Assembly: GCA_021234155.1 (NCBI GenBank)
Contig: JAJEKV010000004.1
Coordinates: 310,001-374,000, forward strand
Reading direction: 5' to 3'
Source: Isoetes taiwanensis
Taxonomy: Eukaryota; Streptophyta; Lycopodiopsida; Isoetales; Isoetaceae
DNA: 64,000 nucleotides
Shown here one piece after another: positions 1-10,599 of this stretch; within the stretch, counting starts at the first letter, position 1, and every line of letters begins with the position of its first letter. The position numbers and the translations under genes are program-made. Below the pieces are notes generated by a model. That model was not told where the DNA came from and made no database searches. It saw only the letters and a list, made by a program, of their open reading frames with translations.

Positions 1-745
1 GAACTCTAATTCCTTTTGTGATCAATTTAGAGATTTCTATTCTAATCTGCCCTGAGTTCAGGATTCCAATTCAATGAAGCACTTCTACTCCAATTTAAAA
101 GCTTCTAAAGCTTAGATCAAATGCTGGTCTTCCAAAATTCACAAAGAGAAACTGCAGGAAAAAAAATGCCTTAATTCAACAAGTGAGAGATATGATATCA
201 GAATTGCTCTTCATACTGATCCTTTTAACTCTATTCTGCATAGCAAAAAGGAAGATTTGGAAAGGAAAATCAAACTCATAGAAGAGATTGAAGCCAAAGG
301 TGCAGCCATTAGATGCAATCAAATATGCTAATGATATGGATTCCGGATCTACTAATTTCTTTAACAAAGTTGCCAAATCAAGGCAAACTAAAAATTCTAT
401 AATTGAAGCCAAAGACAGTTCTGGAAATATTCTCAGGAAACCAAATGACATATCAGTTTTTTTCTCCTCAAGCTATTCAAATCTTTTTGCTGATAACAAC
501 ACAAGAGATGCTAATGATTCTGCTAAGGCAAATAATTTCCATAATCTTATTGATAGAATCATCCCATCTGTCTCTCCTGTGATTGATAATAATATGGTAC
601 AAACTCTTACTATTGATGAAATCTATGGTATTCTTAAAAGCTTCAAACATGGAAGATTCCTTGGTCCAGATGGTTTTCCCCTTGAATTCTATTTGCATTT
701 CTGGGATATTATGAAGCATGATTTTATGGCTTTATTAAAGGGTTT
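1..745 (+). pseudogene. LINE (L1-type) fragment, pre-RT and start of reverse transcriptase
   Basis: The plus-strand frame from 288 to 791 reads like the linker between endonuclease and reverse transcriptase of plant L1 elements and ends in the first RT block. It contains the pattern LTIDEIYGILKSFKHG followed by GPDGFPLEFY, equivalent to the conserved 'SPGPDGFP-EFYK-FW' motif. The upstream part (1-287) is in the same element but has stops. The coding pattern stops near 745, shortly before a pyrimidine-rich microsatellite. The rest of RT and the 3' end are missing. It is non-functional and truncated by the window edge at 5'. The family assignment rests on motif recognition only. Confidence 0.75.
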
Positions 746-806
746 TGGTCTTTTGGTTACCTTCATACCTAGATTACTATGTCACCAATAATTTAGCATT
801 CATTTG

Positions 807-811
<5 letters not shown>

Positions 812-870
<59 letters not shown>

Positions 871-938
871 CCCTCCTCTCCCTCCCTCCTCTCCTCTCTC
901 CTCTCTCTTTCTCTCTTTTTTTTTTCTCTTTTTTTGGG
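812..938. repeat. (TC)n microsatellite and pyrimidine tract
   Basis: A run of about 33 TC dinucleotides (812-877) passes into an impure C/T tract up to about 938. The long open frames across it encode only Ser-Leu or Glu-Arg repeats and are not genes. Confidence 0.95.
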
Positions 939-971
939 TTGCAGGGGCCCTCCCTGCCCTCCCTCCGCCAT

Positions 972-1228
972 GCGGCGGCCGTAAGAGGCGAGAGGATGCA
1001 AGTGTTATCCGGAATCACTGGGCGTAAAAAGCGTCGTGTGGTGGCCGCAAGTCCGCCCAAATCAAATCAAATCTCAGGGCTCAACCCTGGACAGGCGGTG
1101 GAAACTACCAAGCTGGAGTACGGTAGGGGCAGAGAGAATTCCCGGTGGAGCGGTGAAATGCGTAGAGATCGGAAAGAATACCAACAAAACAACGGCGAAA
1201 GCATTCTGCTGGGCCGACACTGACACTC
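972..1228 (+). pseudogene. Nuclear copy of plastid 16S rRNA (NUPT), partial
   Basis: About 255 bp match the central part of plastid/cyanobacterial 16S rRNA, from the region just after the universal 515 site to about E. coli position 760. Diagnostic blocks include GTTATCCGGAATCACTGGGC, the run CTCAACCCTGGACAGGCGG, and GGAGCGGTGAAATGCGTAGA. It carries several indels against the plastid sequence, such as a short AAAAC insertion near 1186 and an expanded AAATC repeat near 1060, so it is an old nuclear insertion and not organelle DNA or bacterial contamination. It is flanked by a TC tract on one side and a dispersed repeat on the other. Confidence 0.9.
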
Positions 1229-1234
1229 CCTTGC

Positions 1235-1405
1235 TTATGTGGTTTTTTGGCATATTCCTAGTATATGCTAGCATATATCTAGAATGTGTCAAAAACTGCT
1301 CCAAACTTGCTGTAACCTGTAAATTGTCGGTCGTCCCTGTCGCTAGGCGATCGCTGTGCAAATTGGCTAACCGGCATTGCCATGCTGCAAATCTTTCCCA
1401 GTAAA
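1235..1405 (+). repeat. Dispersed hairpin repeat family, copy 1 (5'-truncated)
   Basis: Shares a consensus with 19,150-19,385 and 21,318-21,550: a GTGGGTTTTTGGCATAT block, an imperfect dyad around TATGCTAGCATAT, the phrase AACTGCTCCAAAC, and a GTAAATTGnCGGT block. This copy begins exactly where the plastid rRNA fragment ends and lacks the leading GGGTTGCCCC dyad. It has no coding potential. Confidence 0.7.
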
Positions 1406-1734
1406 TCTATTCCAGAGGGGACAATAAAATCTCTGTGATGATTAAGAGCAAGGCTTCAGCTCTGTAGTTTCTTGTTAAGTCCTAGTTTTTGCCCCATTTT
1501 TTGCAGGTGGCGCATATTTGATTCTTAAAACAAGATGTTGCTCGTTCTGATCATCAGAGGAGATGGTGAGAAGATATGGTGACAACTCGACCACACAAGC
1601 TTCTGGGCAATGACCTTCTAGTAAGCGTTTCATTGGCTATGTCAAGTCCTTCTTGTTTTCTCGCTTATACATATTAAACTTAGGTACTGCATCTAAGGCT
1701 TAAGCATTCCATTGGCTATGTCAATTGCTTCTTC

Positions 1735-3250
1735 TTTGCGGATACATGCTAGATTAGATACTGCATTTGCATTTGGCACTGGAACCATAAACATCGGCGA
1801 GCTTGATCTTCAACAGGTTAGTACGTTCCAAGTGGTGTGGAAAAGCTTTGAAGGGATTCAGATGGACAGGGAGCAAGATTGCATGTTAACATCACAGAAG
1901 AATTTCATTGTATATGATACTATTTACAGCCAAACTCTATAATCAATCCAGGAAATGATGTTGTTGTAAGGAAGGAAAGGCAAAATTCAGGGTCTTCAGC
2001 AGTAGCAAATCAGTGGATTTTCAATTCATTTGGAGCAGCCAAACTTGGGATTGAAAACAAAGCAACCTTGGTTTTTGCTGGCTGTATGTTGTCCCCCAAG
2101 GTTATGGCCCTTTGGGATACCTTGTTATACAAACTCAAGATAAGCCTGACCTTGACCAGGTATTAGTATGTGCTAAAAATGACTTTACTGCTCATGTTGT
2201 TATTGAACAACCCATCTGGTCTACAAATAACAAAAAATTGTCCTTCTATTCTTGGATCCTCAAACCCCTTAATATTGGCACTGAATGTAGTGGAGTAAGC
2301 ACATACATGATTGTCAGTAATAGATTGAGCACAGTGACTAATGTACTCGTTGCCATGTTGGCAAATACCAACTTCAGGTATGACGCAATGCCTAGTTTGG
2401 ATCAAATTCCATGCTCTTGCAAATCAATATGGACCTACCCTTTTTTTCATCTAGATGAGACATATTTTCCATCTTCTGTTGATTGGTTCTTTGAAGCTGG
2501 TGCTCTATTCTGTTTTAAAGCCTCATGTTGATGGTTTAAATTTGCTTCAAGAAGGTACTAATGATGGACAATATTGGATTGACGTGCCAAATGTTGATTC
2601 TGTCGATGCGATTAAGCGTGGAAAATTATCAGTTGCCAAGTCATACTTGCATTTGAAACCAATGTATAGGGAAACCATCATAGATCTCCTTTTCAATGGA
2701 TCTAGAACAATACGTCTTGGTAAAATTGGGCAACATGTTGAGGATTCAGAACACTTCCACGGTTTAATAAATTTAATGCATAGCTTTTGGGAGTTTATTA
2801 CTCTCAACATAGTGGGGGAATTTGAGTAAGGCCTTCTGAAATTGAGGATGTTAATTAAGCTCATATACTCTTCTAAGCATGGGCATGCAAGTTATCCACA
2901 TGAAGATAATAACCTTCAGGTTGCTGCAAAACATGGTATTGGAATCATAAATGACGCTTCTCAAAGTGACTTCCTTATGAAAACAAGTTCCCAAGTACGA
3001 AATTACATACCCTGAGTATCTCCATAAGTTGGGGGTTGAGGAAGCACCGTCTGAACCAACATAGTTGCAGTATACGAGAGAATGGGAGCCCAAAATTTAA
3101 TATAACTCAAGAACTGAGATCAACAAAGTTGTAAGGTTCCTTCCGAGAAAGGTTAGAGAATCATTAGAGGATTTGCTTGACAAGTTATTAAGAAAAGAGG
3201 GGCCTACTGGTCCTAAAGAAAAGAATAATTGACTTGGAGATGAGAGATCT
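1735..3250 (+). pseudogene. Vps62-family (DUF946-type) protein pseudogene
   Basis: Conceptual pieces in three frames line up in order with plant Vps62-like proteins, whose cellular role is poorly defined. The N-terminal block reads GTGTINIGELDLQQVSTF. The middle reads PLGYLVIQTQDKPDLDQV and then DETYFPSSVDWFFEAGALF. Next come YLHLKPM, LGKIGQHVEDSEH, KHGHASYPHEDNN and GIGIINDASQSDFLM. The C-terminus shows EGPTGPKEKNN followed by LGDERS, the family's highly conserved ending. At least three frame changes (near 2,100, 2,520 and 3,000) and several in-frame stops interrupt it, and no introns are evident. It may be a decayed or retroposed copy. The similarity is strong throughout, so the family call is secure although the gene is dead. 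Confidence 0.85.
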
Positions 3251-3259
3251 CGTCCATCT

Positions 3260-4370
3260 ATTGGCATATCATGAATTGAACAAATAAGATGTTTATTTAA
3301 GTAAGGGCTACTTCAGATGAATGACTTACTTCTGATACAAAAACATCCCAGGCATAGACTTAAGTGTGTGCATGGTAAGGGATAATTTGTCACGTGATTA
3401 ACTTCAAGAACTCGTTGTTTTCACAATGTTGTTGGTGCTTATAAAAGCTTTTCTTAGTGATTGGGCACTTCTAAGAATGTAATATCAAAGTGACTGAAAT
3501 ATAGTAGATGGACTGTGACTACTATTGCTCGTGTGCAAATCTGCAGAGCAAAGCTTATGCCTGTGTTTATATTTATGCTAGCACACACTTATTAAACGAC
3601 ATCTTCTTCTTCTATTAAGATACAATAGAATGGGATGCGTTTTCCATTAGTATATTTTAAGTGATTACGATAATTATTGCCATTGAATTCCTCCTTTTCA
3701 TATATCAAATTGAATGGATGGTTTCTCCACTTTGTCAAGTCTAAAATTCAAAAGTTACAAATTCAAGTGATTCTCATAAAGTGTTGTGCATGGAAAGGAT
3801 CTCAAATTTCCTAAAACAGATTGAAAAATACATTATTAAGGCATTGTACTTTCAAGCAATCAAATTGAAGGGCAGAATGGTCTCCAAAGTCATACTAATA
3901 GCTTGTTGGAAGTGTGTATTTGTATAGAACAAACATATGCAATGTTTTTTTCACAATTTCTGAAGCATGCCTGAACTCCATCTATTGAGCTAGTTTCGCA
4001 AGGTAGTTTTCTTACAATATTGAATTATATTAAGAATGAGTACCTGTAATGATGATATCTTTTTTGCTCCACCATTTTGGATTTCCTTTCCAATGGGTTA
4101 TGTTTGCAGGCTTTGGTATTCTTTGATCGGTTGGGCAAAAGAAAAAGGGGGGGGGGGGAGGAAATAATAGTTCAGAAATATTGTATGCCCTAAACGACAT
4201 GAGAATTTGAAGAATATTCTTCAATGTGACCTGAGAGTCCAAACAATATTTCCAATAACCATCAAACAAGGGTTTATCACTTTGGACAACCAAAAACAAC
4301 CACCAACAACCAATCCACAACGATCAACTGCCTCAATTAACATGAAACGACAAAACAAAGAACATGCAAA
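3260..4370. other. No gene recognised; AT-rich intergenic DNA
   Basis: I see no coding pattern or structured repeat here beyond a poly-G run at 4,147-4,159. The plus-strand continuation of the Vps62 pseudogene ends before this stretch. Confidence 0.6.
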
Positions 4371-4372
4371 CA

Positions 4373-4438
4373 CACTCTACGGGCCACTGGAGGGCAACCC
4401 CTGCTTTTTTTTTTTTTTTTTTTTTTTTTTTTTGGGGG
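4373..4438 (+). repeat. Short dispersed motif (GGAGGGCAACCCC) followed by poly-T
   Basis: The block CTACGGGCCACTGG then AGGGCAACCCC recurs in related form at about 37,578-37,647 and 41,147-41,195. Here it runs into a ~28-bp poly-T and six G. It may be the 3' end of a SINE-like element on one strand or the other. The identity is unknown. Confidence 0.45.
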
Positions 4439-4439
4439 G

Positions 4440-5220
4440 TTCTAAGCCACTTTAAACACACACCATTCTTGAAAAGATTCGTTGCATACCTCTTAGATTA
4501 TATATCATTCCATATATAAAGCAAAGATTCATTTTTGTTCTTAAAAATAAGAGGTAATTTTTTCCGGGCCGAAGCGCGTGCGGCTCGACACGTATGCACC
4601 CATTGCATTTTCAAATTGAAAAAAAAAAAAAAAAAAACTAGGGATGCCACGTTTTTGTTCTTATCCGATTTGAATCAATCTCCTCCGATCCAATCTCCTT
4701 CTCGCTCTCCACTTCCTCTCGCCCCATTCCGAGAGATTCACTCCTCACACAAAGCTGGCCATGGCGGTGCTTGGAAACAAAAGTGATCTTTATTTGCATG
4801 GAACTGGGAATGTTTTTATTGCCGGATTTTGATGAGCGGAGTTATTTTTTGATCATTTTTTCGGGATTGAGCTATGGGTTATCTCAAATTGAGTTTGTTG
4901 GATTGTTTATGTTGTGCGGAGGGATGCGATGGGTGGGTTCGTGGCTTCAACGGCAAATAATAAAAGTAAAAGGATGCGGATATTAACTGTCACACACGGA
5001 GATGGATTTGATGCGGTAAACAAGGCAAAAGATGCAAAGTGGAGGCCCAAAGGTCCTCGGGCGTAGTTTTTCTTGCGCAGATTTGCTTCGCCTCGATTAC
5101 CACAATTTTGTGGGCCTGGTTGATATATAAACCCAATTCGCCCTCTCAATTTTTAGCAACAGATTCGAGCAAATGATTTTTTCGCAGATTGGATGGCCTC
5201 ATTTAGGGAAGTAAAAAGGG
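4440..5220. other. Gene-free stretch with poly-A and a leader-like segment
   Basis: It holds an A-run at 4,620-4,637 and a C/T-rich leader-like segment (4,670-4,755) before an ATG at 4,760. The frame after it is short and unrecognised. I found no convincing gene. Confidence 0.4.
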
Positions 5221-5223
5221 AGC

Positions 5224-5358
5224 GCAGAGATGGCAAAATTTCCCAAGCTTCCAGAGTAGGAAATCTGCCTCTTCCAACAATGAGGATCAGCTTATTCAAT
5301 TATTTGCCTCAAAGGGCTTCAATATGACAGATATAGTGGCTTTGATCGGTAAGGCTAC
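5224..5358 (+). pseudogene. Class III peroxidase fragment
   Basis: Two adjoining frames give RDGKISQASRVGNLPLP and then DQLIQLFASKGFNMTDIVAL. These match the plant secretory peroxidase segment between the 'GRRDG' strand and the 'DLVALSGAHTIG' helix that leads to the proximal haem-binding histidine. A one-base frame change lies near 5,278. The GAHTIG motif is absent: after VALIG the sequence diverges at what could be a splice donor (GTAAGG). Only this ~130-bp piece remains, so it is a relic. Confidence 0.75.
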
Positions 5359-5500
5359 AAAAGAGATAAGAAGCTTGATTTTGCAAGGAGCCATAGAAAC
5401 TCCGGCAGAGGTATTTGTGATCTGCCCCTAAATCTTTTGATTTGCAGCCGAAGTTCTTCAATGGATGTGCTAGTGGTTTTCACGGGCTGGTCTGGTGTTT

Positions 5501-5740
5501 TCACTTGGAGCCAGCGAAACAGAGCCGCTTTCTAGAAAGCTTGCCTTTGCCAAGGCCAAGAAGACCTGCTGCACCGGTAAAAAGCCCTTGATTATTATGC
5601 CCACAAGCTATGGCAACACTCGGCACAGAGCTTGATCCAAAAACAAGCATTTCTATTGAAAACTCCCCCACTGTGAAAGATCCATCTCCATATGAGACCT
5701 GATACAAATACTGGTTCCGGCAGCATCCTCTGATCTAGAG
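5501..5740 (-). pseudogene. Pepsin-like (A1, nepenthesin-type) aspartyl protease fragment
   Basis: The minus-strand translation gives YQVSYGDGSFTVGEF, then VAIACGHNNQGLF, then GAAGLLGLGKGKLS. This is the conserved stretch between the two catalytic aspartates of plant A1 proteases, containing the YGDGS flap and the GCGHNNEGLF motif. Neither DTGS/DSGT active-site motif is present and a stop lies just upstream. It sits ~150 bp from a peroxidase relic on the opposite strand, which suggests that both were carried or rearranged by a repeat. Confidence 0.8.
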
Positions 5741-5759
5741 CTCTTGATAGAGTGATGTG

Positions 5760-7100
5760 CCACGGCAGAGGTTTATGACGACGACTAAACCCATTGCTGC
5801 TTGTGTCTTTGTAGTAGCCTTAGGCTACCGCTATATATGAGAAAAAACAGATCCTTCTTCTACAACTTCTTCTATCCACAACAAATTGTTCTCAGAGCTA
5901 GCCTTGGTGTAGCCAAAGACTAATTCAACTATATTAATGATAGGATATTAATCGGGGAATGAACAAAGAAAACGTCAAGATGAGGAATGAATAAATGTAG
6001 TAACTTTAGTTCAAAGGCATAGGCATTGATTCTTAGTTCAAAGCAATGGAAAAAACCATTGGAATTGAGCAAACTCCTCCTACATATGGAGCCTCGCAAA
6101 AGAATAGCACAAGTGTGTTGAATCTCGATGTTGCTAATTTTGGGCTTTGTGTCCGGTTTTGACGGCTTTTAGCATTCATAGTCTCATTATCTCAAGTATG
6201 GTACTACGATTGTACGGTTTCCAGGTGGTGGCGTGACCGGTAGTGGCATTGGCTATACCGTGATGGTGGAAATACAAATACGGCTGAATATCTATTTTTG
6301 AATGCAATTGCCATGGTTTACTCCTTTGTCCTGTGCAATTGTAGGTTGCAAGAGCGATAGTATTTTGCCAAAAGTTTTAATGGTGGCGTGATGTAGTAAG
6401 GCTAGAATTTAGAATTTAGAATTTAGACATTTAGACATTTCAATTTAGATTTAGACATTTCAATTTTAGATTTAGATTTAGACATTTCAATTTAGACATT
6501 TAGATTTGAATTTAGACATTCCGTAAAGGCTAAAAGTTTTTCGCAAAAAGTTATTGGCTAGATATGTAGCTTTTGAACCTCTTGATTTATGTGGCATGGT
6601 TACACTTTCTAGCTTATATTCAGAGCATAGAGCATGCATCCTCAAATTTAATAACTAATATCCATGTTGAAGAAGAAAATTGTGAATGGGTATATGCCTA
6701 TATTTTAGAAACCTTTTTAGAAACCCGGATGGCAAATGTCCATCCATTACTTGTGGATGGGCAATCTTTATGCACTTCTTGAGGTGAGCTTGTTAAAGTC
6801 TTTTGTTTTGTCGATCTAATCTAGTTATGGTTTAAATTTATTCTTGAGGAAAAGCGATTCAAAACCGTTTTTGTGCATCTTAAAGTCTAGGGATGGGCTT
6901 TTGTTATGAACGTAAAACTTCATCTTCAAACCTTGTCACCTTTTGTTGTCGTACTAATAATGTATTATTGTTACGCCTTTTGAGACCCTTAGATCCATAG
7001 TCAACAAAATACATTTACATGAAGCCTTGAGGCTCGAGTTCATCCACATAATGCTTCAATTCCGAAATTTGCTTTTGAAGCTCCCAACACTCTTGAAGAT
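5760..7100. other. Gene-free stretch with an AT-rich minisatellite
   Basis: Positions 6,398-6,525 hold imperfect tandem copies of a TTTAGACATTTCAATTTAGA-like unit. The rest shows no coding signal or RNA gene that I can recognise. Confidence 0.6.
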
Positions 7101-7260
7101 ATTTCCCTAAGACTGTTGTTTGCAATGAAAGAAATTTAAGATCATCAAACCAATTTGGAAAACGTCATGCGTTGAAGAATAGAAGACAATATCTAAAGGA
7201 ACAACAAAATGAGACCCTTTGGGAGAAAACATTGCATTGCAAAATATGCTTTTAAAATAT

Positions 7261-7333
7261 TGGCCCCAGCGAGTTTCGAACTCGCGACCTTTTGCGTGTA
7301 AAGCAAACGTGATAACCACTACACCATGGGACC
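7261..7333 (-). tRNA. tRNA-Val (anticodon UAC)
   Basis: The minus strand folds into a complete 73-nt cloverleaf. The acceptor arm GGTCCCA pairs with TGGGGCC and the discriminator base is A. The D-arm carries GTAGTGGTTATCAC. The anticodon stem TTTGC/GCAAA encloses TTTACAC, giving anticodon TAC (valine). The T-arm GCGAG-TTCGAAA-CTCGC is perfect. There is no intron and no encoded CCA, as expected for a nuclear gene. Internal A and B boxes (TGTAGTGGTT and GAGTTCGAAAC) are intact, so it is probably functional. Confidence 0.95.
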
Positions 7334-7339
7334 AGATGT

Positions 7340-7634
7340 TAAGAATTTAAATTTAATTTCTAATAAAACTGAATATTGCACTTGAAAATGAAGTTGAATT
7401 GGCTTCGAAAAGATGCATGCGGGGCAGCAAGCAGCGAGGGTTTATAAAACAATTATTTTTCTTGCACTAGAATGAATCACCTGATTCCTTTTTCTTCTGA
7501 TATTGCTGTTTGAATATGTGCCCAGGGGCTCTTATACAACAGCTCCATGTGGCCAGCGTACATTACAGATTTTGTTTTACACGGCAGTGATAATAATATT
7601 TCCATTATTATTCTACACATTTTTGGGTACATCT
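7340..7634. other. 3' flank of the transporter gene
   Basis: AT-rich sequence between the transporter stop codon and the tRNA. It should hold the 3' UTR of the minus-strand transporter. I see no other gene. Confidence 0.5.
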
Positions 7635-9062
7635 TTAGGCATCTTCAATATGCAGCAATGTCGATTTGCAGTTATCCTCCTCTGCTATTTCCTGGCGCTG
7701 ATCATCAAGGATGGTTGATCGTCCATCTGCAACAAACTCTAACCATTTGTTCTTTTTTACATATTGGATCCCAGGATACAAAAGCACACCAATAACAACC
7801 ACCAAAGCACTGACAGCAATAGTTTTCAATGATGCAATGCACATGACTGCAATGAGCAACAAAGAAGGAGGGGTGCACATAATCATGATCCCAAAGGTTT
7901 TAAGAGGAACACTGTAAGGACGAGGGAGTTCGGGCATTTTGATGCGCAGCCAGATGAAAGCTGCATATTCCATAAGCATACCAAGACTATAGAGAAAATT
8001 CACAAACTCAATGATTTCCTGAAAATTCATCCAGGAAAGGAGCAGCACACCAGTGGCAGAAAAAAGGATGGCCCATGTTGGAGTGCCATATGATGACCTT
8101 CTTGCAATAAAATGTGGCAGCATACCCATTTCTCCCATGCCATGGAGCTGGAATGCATCACCACTCATCTCTGCTTCGAATAACCCTATATTTGAAATGG
8201 CTGCTGCTACTTGTATCCACCACTTCAGCCATAGTCCTCCTATTACTAGCCCTACATTAGAAAAATATCCATCTTCCCAGTCACCCCTGACTAGCTCCAT
8301 AGCTCCAGTCCCTGCTAACAGAGGAATAAAATAGGATACTATTACCAGGAGCACTGCATATAACAATGCCTTTGGAAAGTTCTCCTTTGGTTTCTCTACT
8401 TCCCCTGCCAATGTGCTTGCTTTGTCCCAGAAGTTCAAGTTCCAAAATAGAGTATTTAAATATTTTGTCCAGTCTACATTTTTCATGTCAACTACAAACC
8501 ATCTGCTTGGTTTAGTTTTCGGTATTGCAAGAATGCCTAGTACAAGAAATGGAATTAGAGAGAAAATACCCAAGATTATGGCAGTGTAGCCTACTACGGT
8601 CAGACCGCAATAGTTCAAGTATGTAAGCACAAAGGTTATGACTGAAAGTGCAGCAATTCTGAGGGGACCAGTAGAGAAAACTGGAAACGAATATTTTAGG
8701 TAATCAAGGAAGAGAACTGGGTAAAGGGCATTGTCAATGACTCCACTAAGCCATTTCCAAAAGCCCTGCTGAAATCCCCAGAATGGACCAAATGCTGCAG
8801 ATATCCATGTGACATAGCCTCCATTATCTGGAAATGCAGTAGCCAATTCGGCTGTTATCAACGCTTCTGGTACACTCCAGATAAAAGGAAAAATGAGGAA
8901 ACCAAGAAGGGCAAGTAGTGGCCCTCCTGCCTTTACAGAATCCTCTATACCAAATGGACCTCCTGAAACATCATAAAATATTAATGCAACTAATGCATAT
9001 ACAGATAACTTCGAGCTCTTCCCATTTCCTTCAGAACTTTGAGGCCAAAAGGCCTCTCCCAT
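7635..9062 (-). CDS. Polyamine uptake transporter (PUT/LAT, APC superfamily)
   Basis: An uninterrupted 475-codon frame encodes a protein of the plant PUT group (relatives of RMV1/LAT1), which are proton-coupled symporters of polyamines, paraquat and amino acids in plasma or internal membranes. The first membrane segment carries the GGPFGIEDSV motif, the unwound helix that binds substrate in APC carriers. It is followed by IWSVPEALITAELATAFPDN and GGYVTW, nearly invariant in plant PUTs. About twelve hydrophobic segments can be counted. FWNLNFWDKASTLAGEVE and PRPYSVPLKT are further family blocks. The N- and C-terminal tails are short and hydrophilic, and the length is close to the usual 480-530. 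The start is the first ATG, 16-20 residues before the first membrane helix. The coding region is intronless, typical of this family. This is the best-preserved gene in the window. Confidence 0.95.
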   Translation of the reverse strand: MGEAFWPQSSEGNGKSSKLSVYALVALIFYDVSGGPFGIEDSVKAGGPLLALLGFLIFPFIWSVPEALITAELATAFPDNGGYVTWISAAFGPFWGFQQGFWKWLSGVIDNALYPVLFLDYLKYSFPVFSTGPLRIAALSVITFVLTYLNYCGLTVVGYTAIILGIFSLIPFLVLGILAIPKTKPSRWFVVDMKNVDWTKYLNTLFWNLNFWDKASTLAGEVEKPKENFPKALLYAVLLVIVSYFIPLLAGTGAMELVRGDWEDGYFSNVGLVIGGLWLKWWIQVAAAISNIGLFEAEMSGDAFQLHGMGEMGMLPHFIARRSSYGTPTWAILFSATGVLLLSWMNFQEIIEFVNFLYSLGMLMEYAAFIWLRIKMPELPRPYSVPLKTFGIMIMCTPPSLLLIAVMCIASLKTIAVSALVVVIGVLLYPGIQYVKKNKWLEFVADGRSTILDDQRQEIAEEDNCKSTLLHIEDA

Positions 9063-9145
9063 CCAGACTGTTTACACTCTTGATGTGCAAGAGAATCAAG
9101 ATGGCAGAAGCAGGATGATAGTCATAATATTATCATTTGACAACC

Positions 9146-9671
9146 TGCAAGGCAACATCACATTTTAGTTTATGTTCAACTTAAGTAGCTTAACTAACTT
9201 TCACAGTCTAGCATGTCTCAATATCATAGCGTCTATGTTACATGTAACCAGCTTGAAAACTCCCAAACTCAGATGTCTACGATACCTAGTATATCGAACA
9301 AGATAAGCCCTAGATTGAGATTGAGAAGAAAATTCAGATTCAGAAGGAAACGGGGGCACAATATTAGTCTCTCAGTTAGGAAAACAAATTGGGGAAACCA
9401 TCACTCCTACGTTGGCTATAGAGTATGGAAATGATGGACAACTTGCTAGAAAACAATAAGCTAACTTAGAAACCAAAAATTAGAAGAATGAAAGGTAACT
9501 TATGATATCTTACGAATTAATCCTGATTGTTCTAGTAATCCTGCCTTATAGATCTCAGGATAACAATTTTAAAAGCAGCTACAACTGGGAAGGAAGGCCA
9601 ATTCTAATCTGAGCTGATAGTAATGGACGAAACAATTACAGATAGACTACTGAATGAAATCTTACTCAGAG
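9146..9671 (-). other. Probable 5' UTR intron of the transporter gene
   Basis: On the minus strand a donor-like CTGA|GTAAGAT lies at about 9,671 and an acceptor TTGCCTTGCAG at about 9,146, about 84 bp before the ATG. Plant PUT genes often have a leader intron. No coding sequence is seen inside. This is inference from splice-like signals only. Confidence 0.4.
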
Positions 9672-9824
9672 ATTGATCGCTGCAGGCCCGGCCTTGGTTG
9701 AGCTGTGCCGCTGTAGCAATTGAGCTTGTTAAATTTCCTCCTTTGTCTTTGTCAAACTAAATTTGTTGCTTAGCTGGATTGGTCGCAAAGGCAACCCAAA
9801 GGCGTAGCCAAGTAAAGGCTTTTT

Positions 9825-9832
9825 TATTTATA
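9825..9832 (-). promoter_or_regulatory. Candidate TATA box of the transporter gene
   Basis: The minus strand reads TATAAATA here, with GGGCCCAA just upstream. A start ~30 bp downstream would give a leader exon of about 120 bp before the proposed 5' UTR intron. It is placed sensibly but not proven. Confidence 0.4.
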
Positions 9833-10145
9833 TTATTATTGGGCCACGTCTTTTAAATCAACAACCGGTAGGTAACAAGCTCAAAGAACAACTAACTAGC
9901 AAGCAATGGCTTGGCGCAGGTGTTACATATGATTGTTTTTGGGGCAGGTGTTACATATGATTGTTTATGGTTTTTTGGCATGGATAAGTATGCCAAACTG
10001 TATAACGATGACCCCAACTACCACACTTATATGCGGTGTGGTGGCGGTGGTACGATCGCACCACGATGGAAGAGAGAAATCAAATGCATGTAAGGGGGTC
10101 GCTTTGGATGGGCTAGCACATCTATGATGTGCCGACGCACCCAGA

Positions 10146-10590
10146 ATGTGCAAAAGGAGGCGGAAGCGGTCCCATGATGCTTACACCTTGACTGCTCGCT
10201 TTGCAATGCCAAAGAAAGAGCAAAGAAAAATTGCAAAACCAAGCGGCTGCATGGAGGCGATGGCACCAACGTCTGGCGCAGGTCGGAGGTTGTGCTGCAA
10301 GATTTCTTTGCAAGGAAGTAGTAGGCGCGTGGAGGTGATGGTTGTAGCTAAACTTCTTTGTTGCGGGATTGATGAAAATTTGATTTGTATTACAAGGCAG
10401 AAGAGTCCAAGGGTTGTGGCCTTAGATTTGGGCGAGAAGAAATGGCAGTGGCTTCCGCAGGACCCTTTATTTCTCAATCACATGAACATGCTTTTCATTG
10501 GAGTTGCCTAGGAGTCGAAGCCTCATCTTCTGCAGCCCTCTGCTGCTATAGCGAGACCTCCAAATTTCCAAATTTGTACATTTAATGCTT
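10146..10590 (+). pseudogene. Possible F-box/kelch-type protein fragment
   Basis: A 121-codon frame (10,146-10,511) contains VVAKLLCCGIDENLICITRQ and then PRVVALDLGEKKWQWLPQDP, the style of the strand-rich 'associated' domain of plant F-box/kelch proteins, where a hydrophobic strand is followed by a W-x-W/LP motif. A stop interrupts the pattern near 10,509, and the sequence FxxKPHLLQPSAA continues in another frame. There is no F-box and no clear start. The family call is tentative and rests on pattern resemblance. Confidence 0.3.
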
Positions 10591-10599
10591 TTGAGAAAA

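Noticed and set aside
745..1223. Open frames of 70-140 codons over the TC tract and 16S fragment
   Set aside because: They encode Ser/Leu or Arg/Glu runs dictated by the dinucleotide repeat, or read through rRNA-derived sequence.
972..1228. A functional or bacterial 16S rRNA gene
   Set aside because: Only ~255 bp are present, with several indels and repeat DNA on both sides.
4147..4159. Poly-G run as a G-quadruplex regulator
   Set aside because: It is an isolated homopolymer next to an A-rich run, with no gene context.
9911..10153. Small overlapping open frames on both strands near 10 kb
   Set aside because: They have no family pattern, and a short direct repeat (GCAGGTGTTACATATGATTG) explains part of the sequence.
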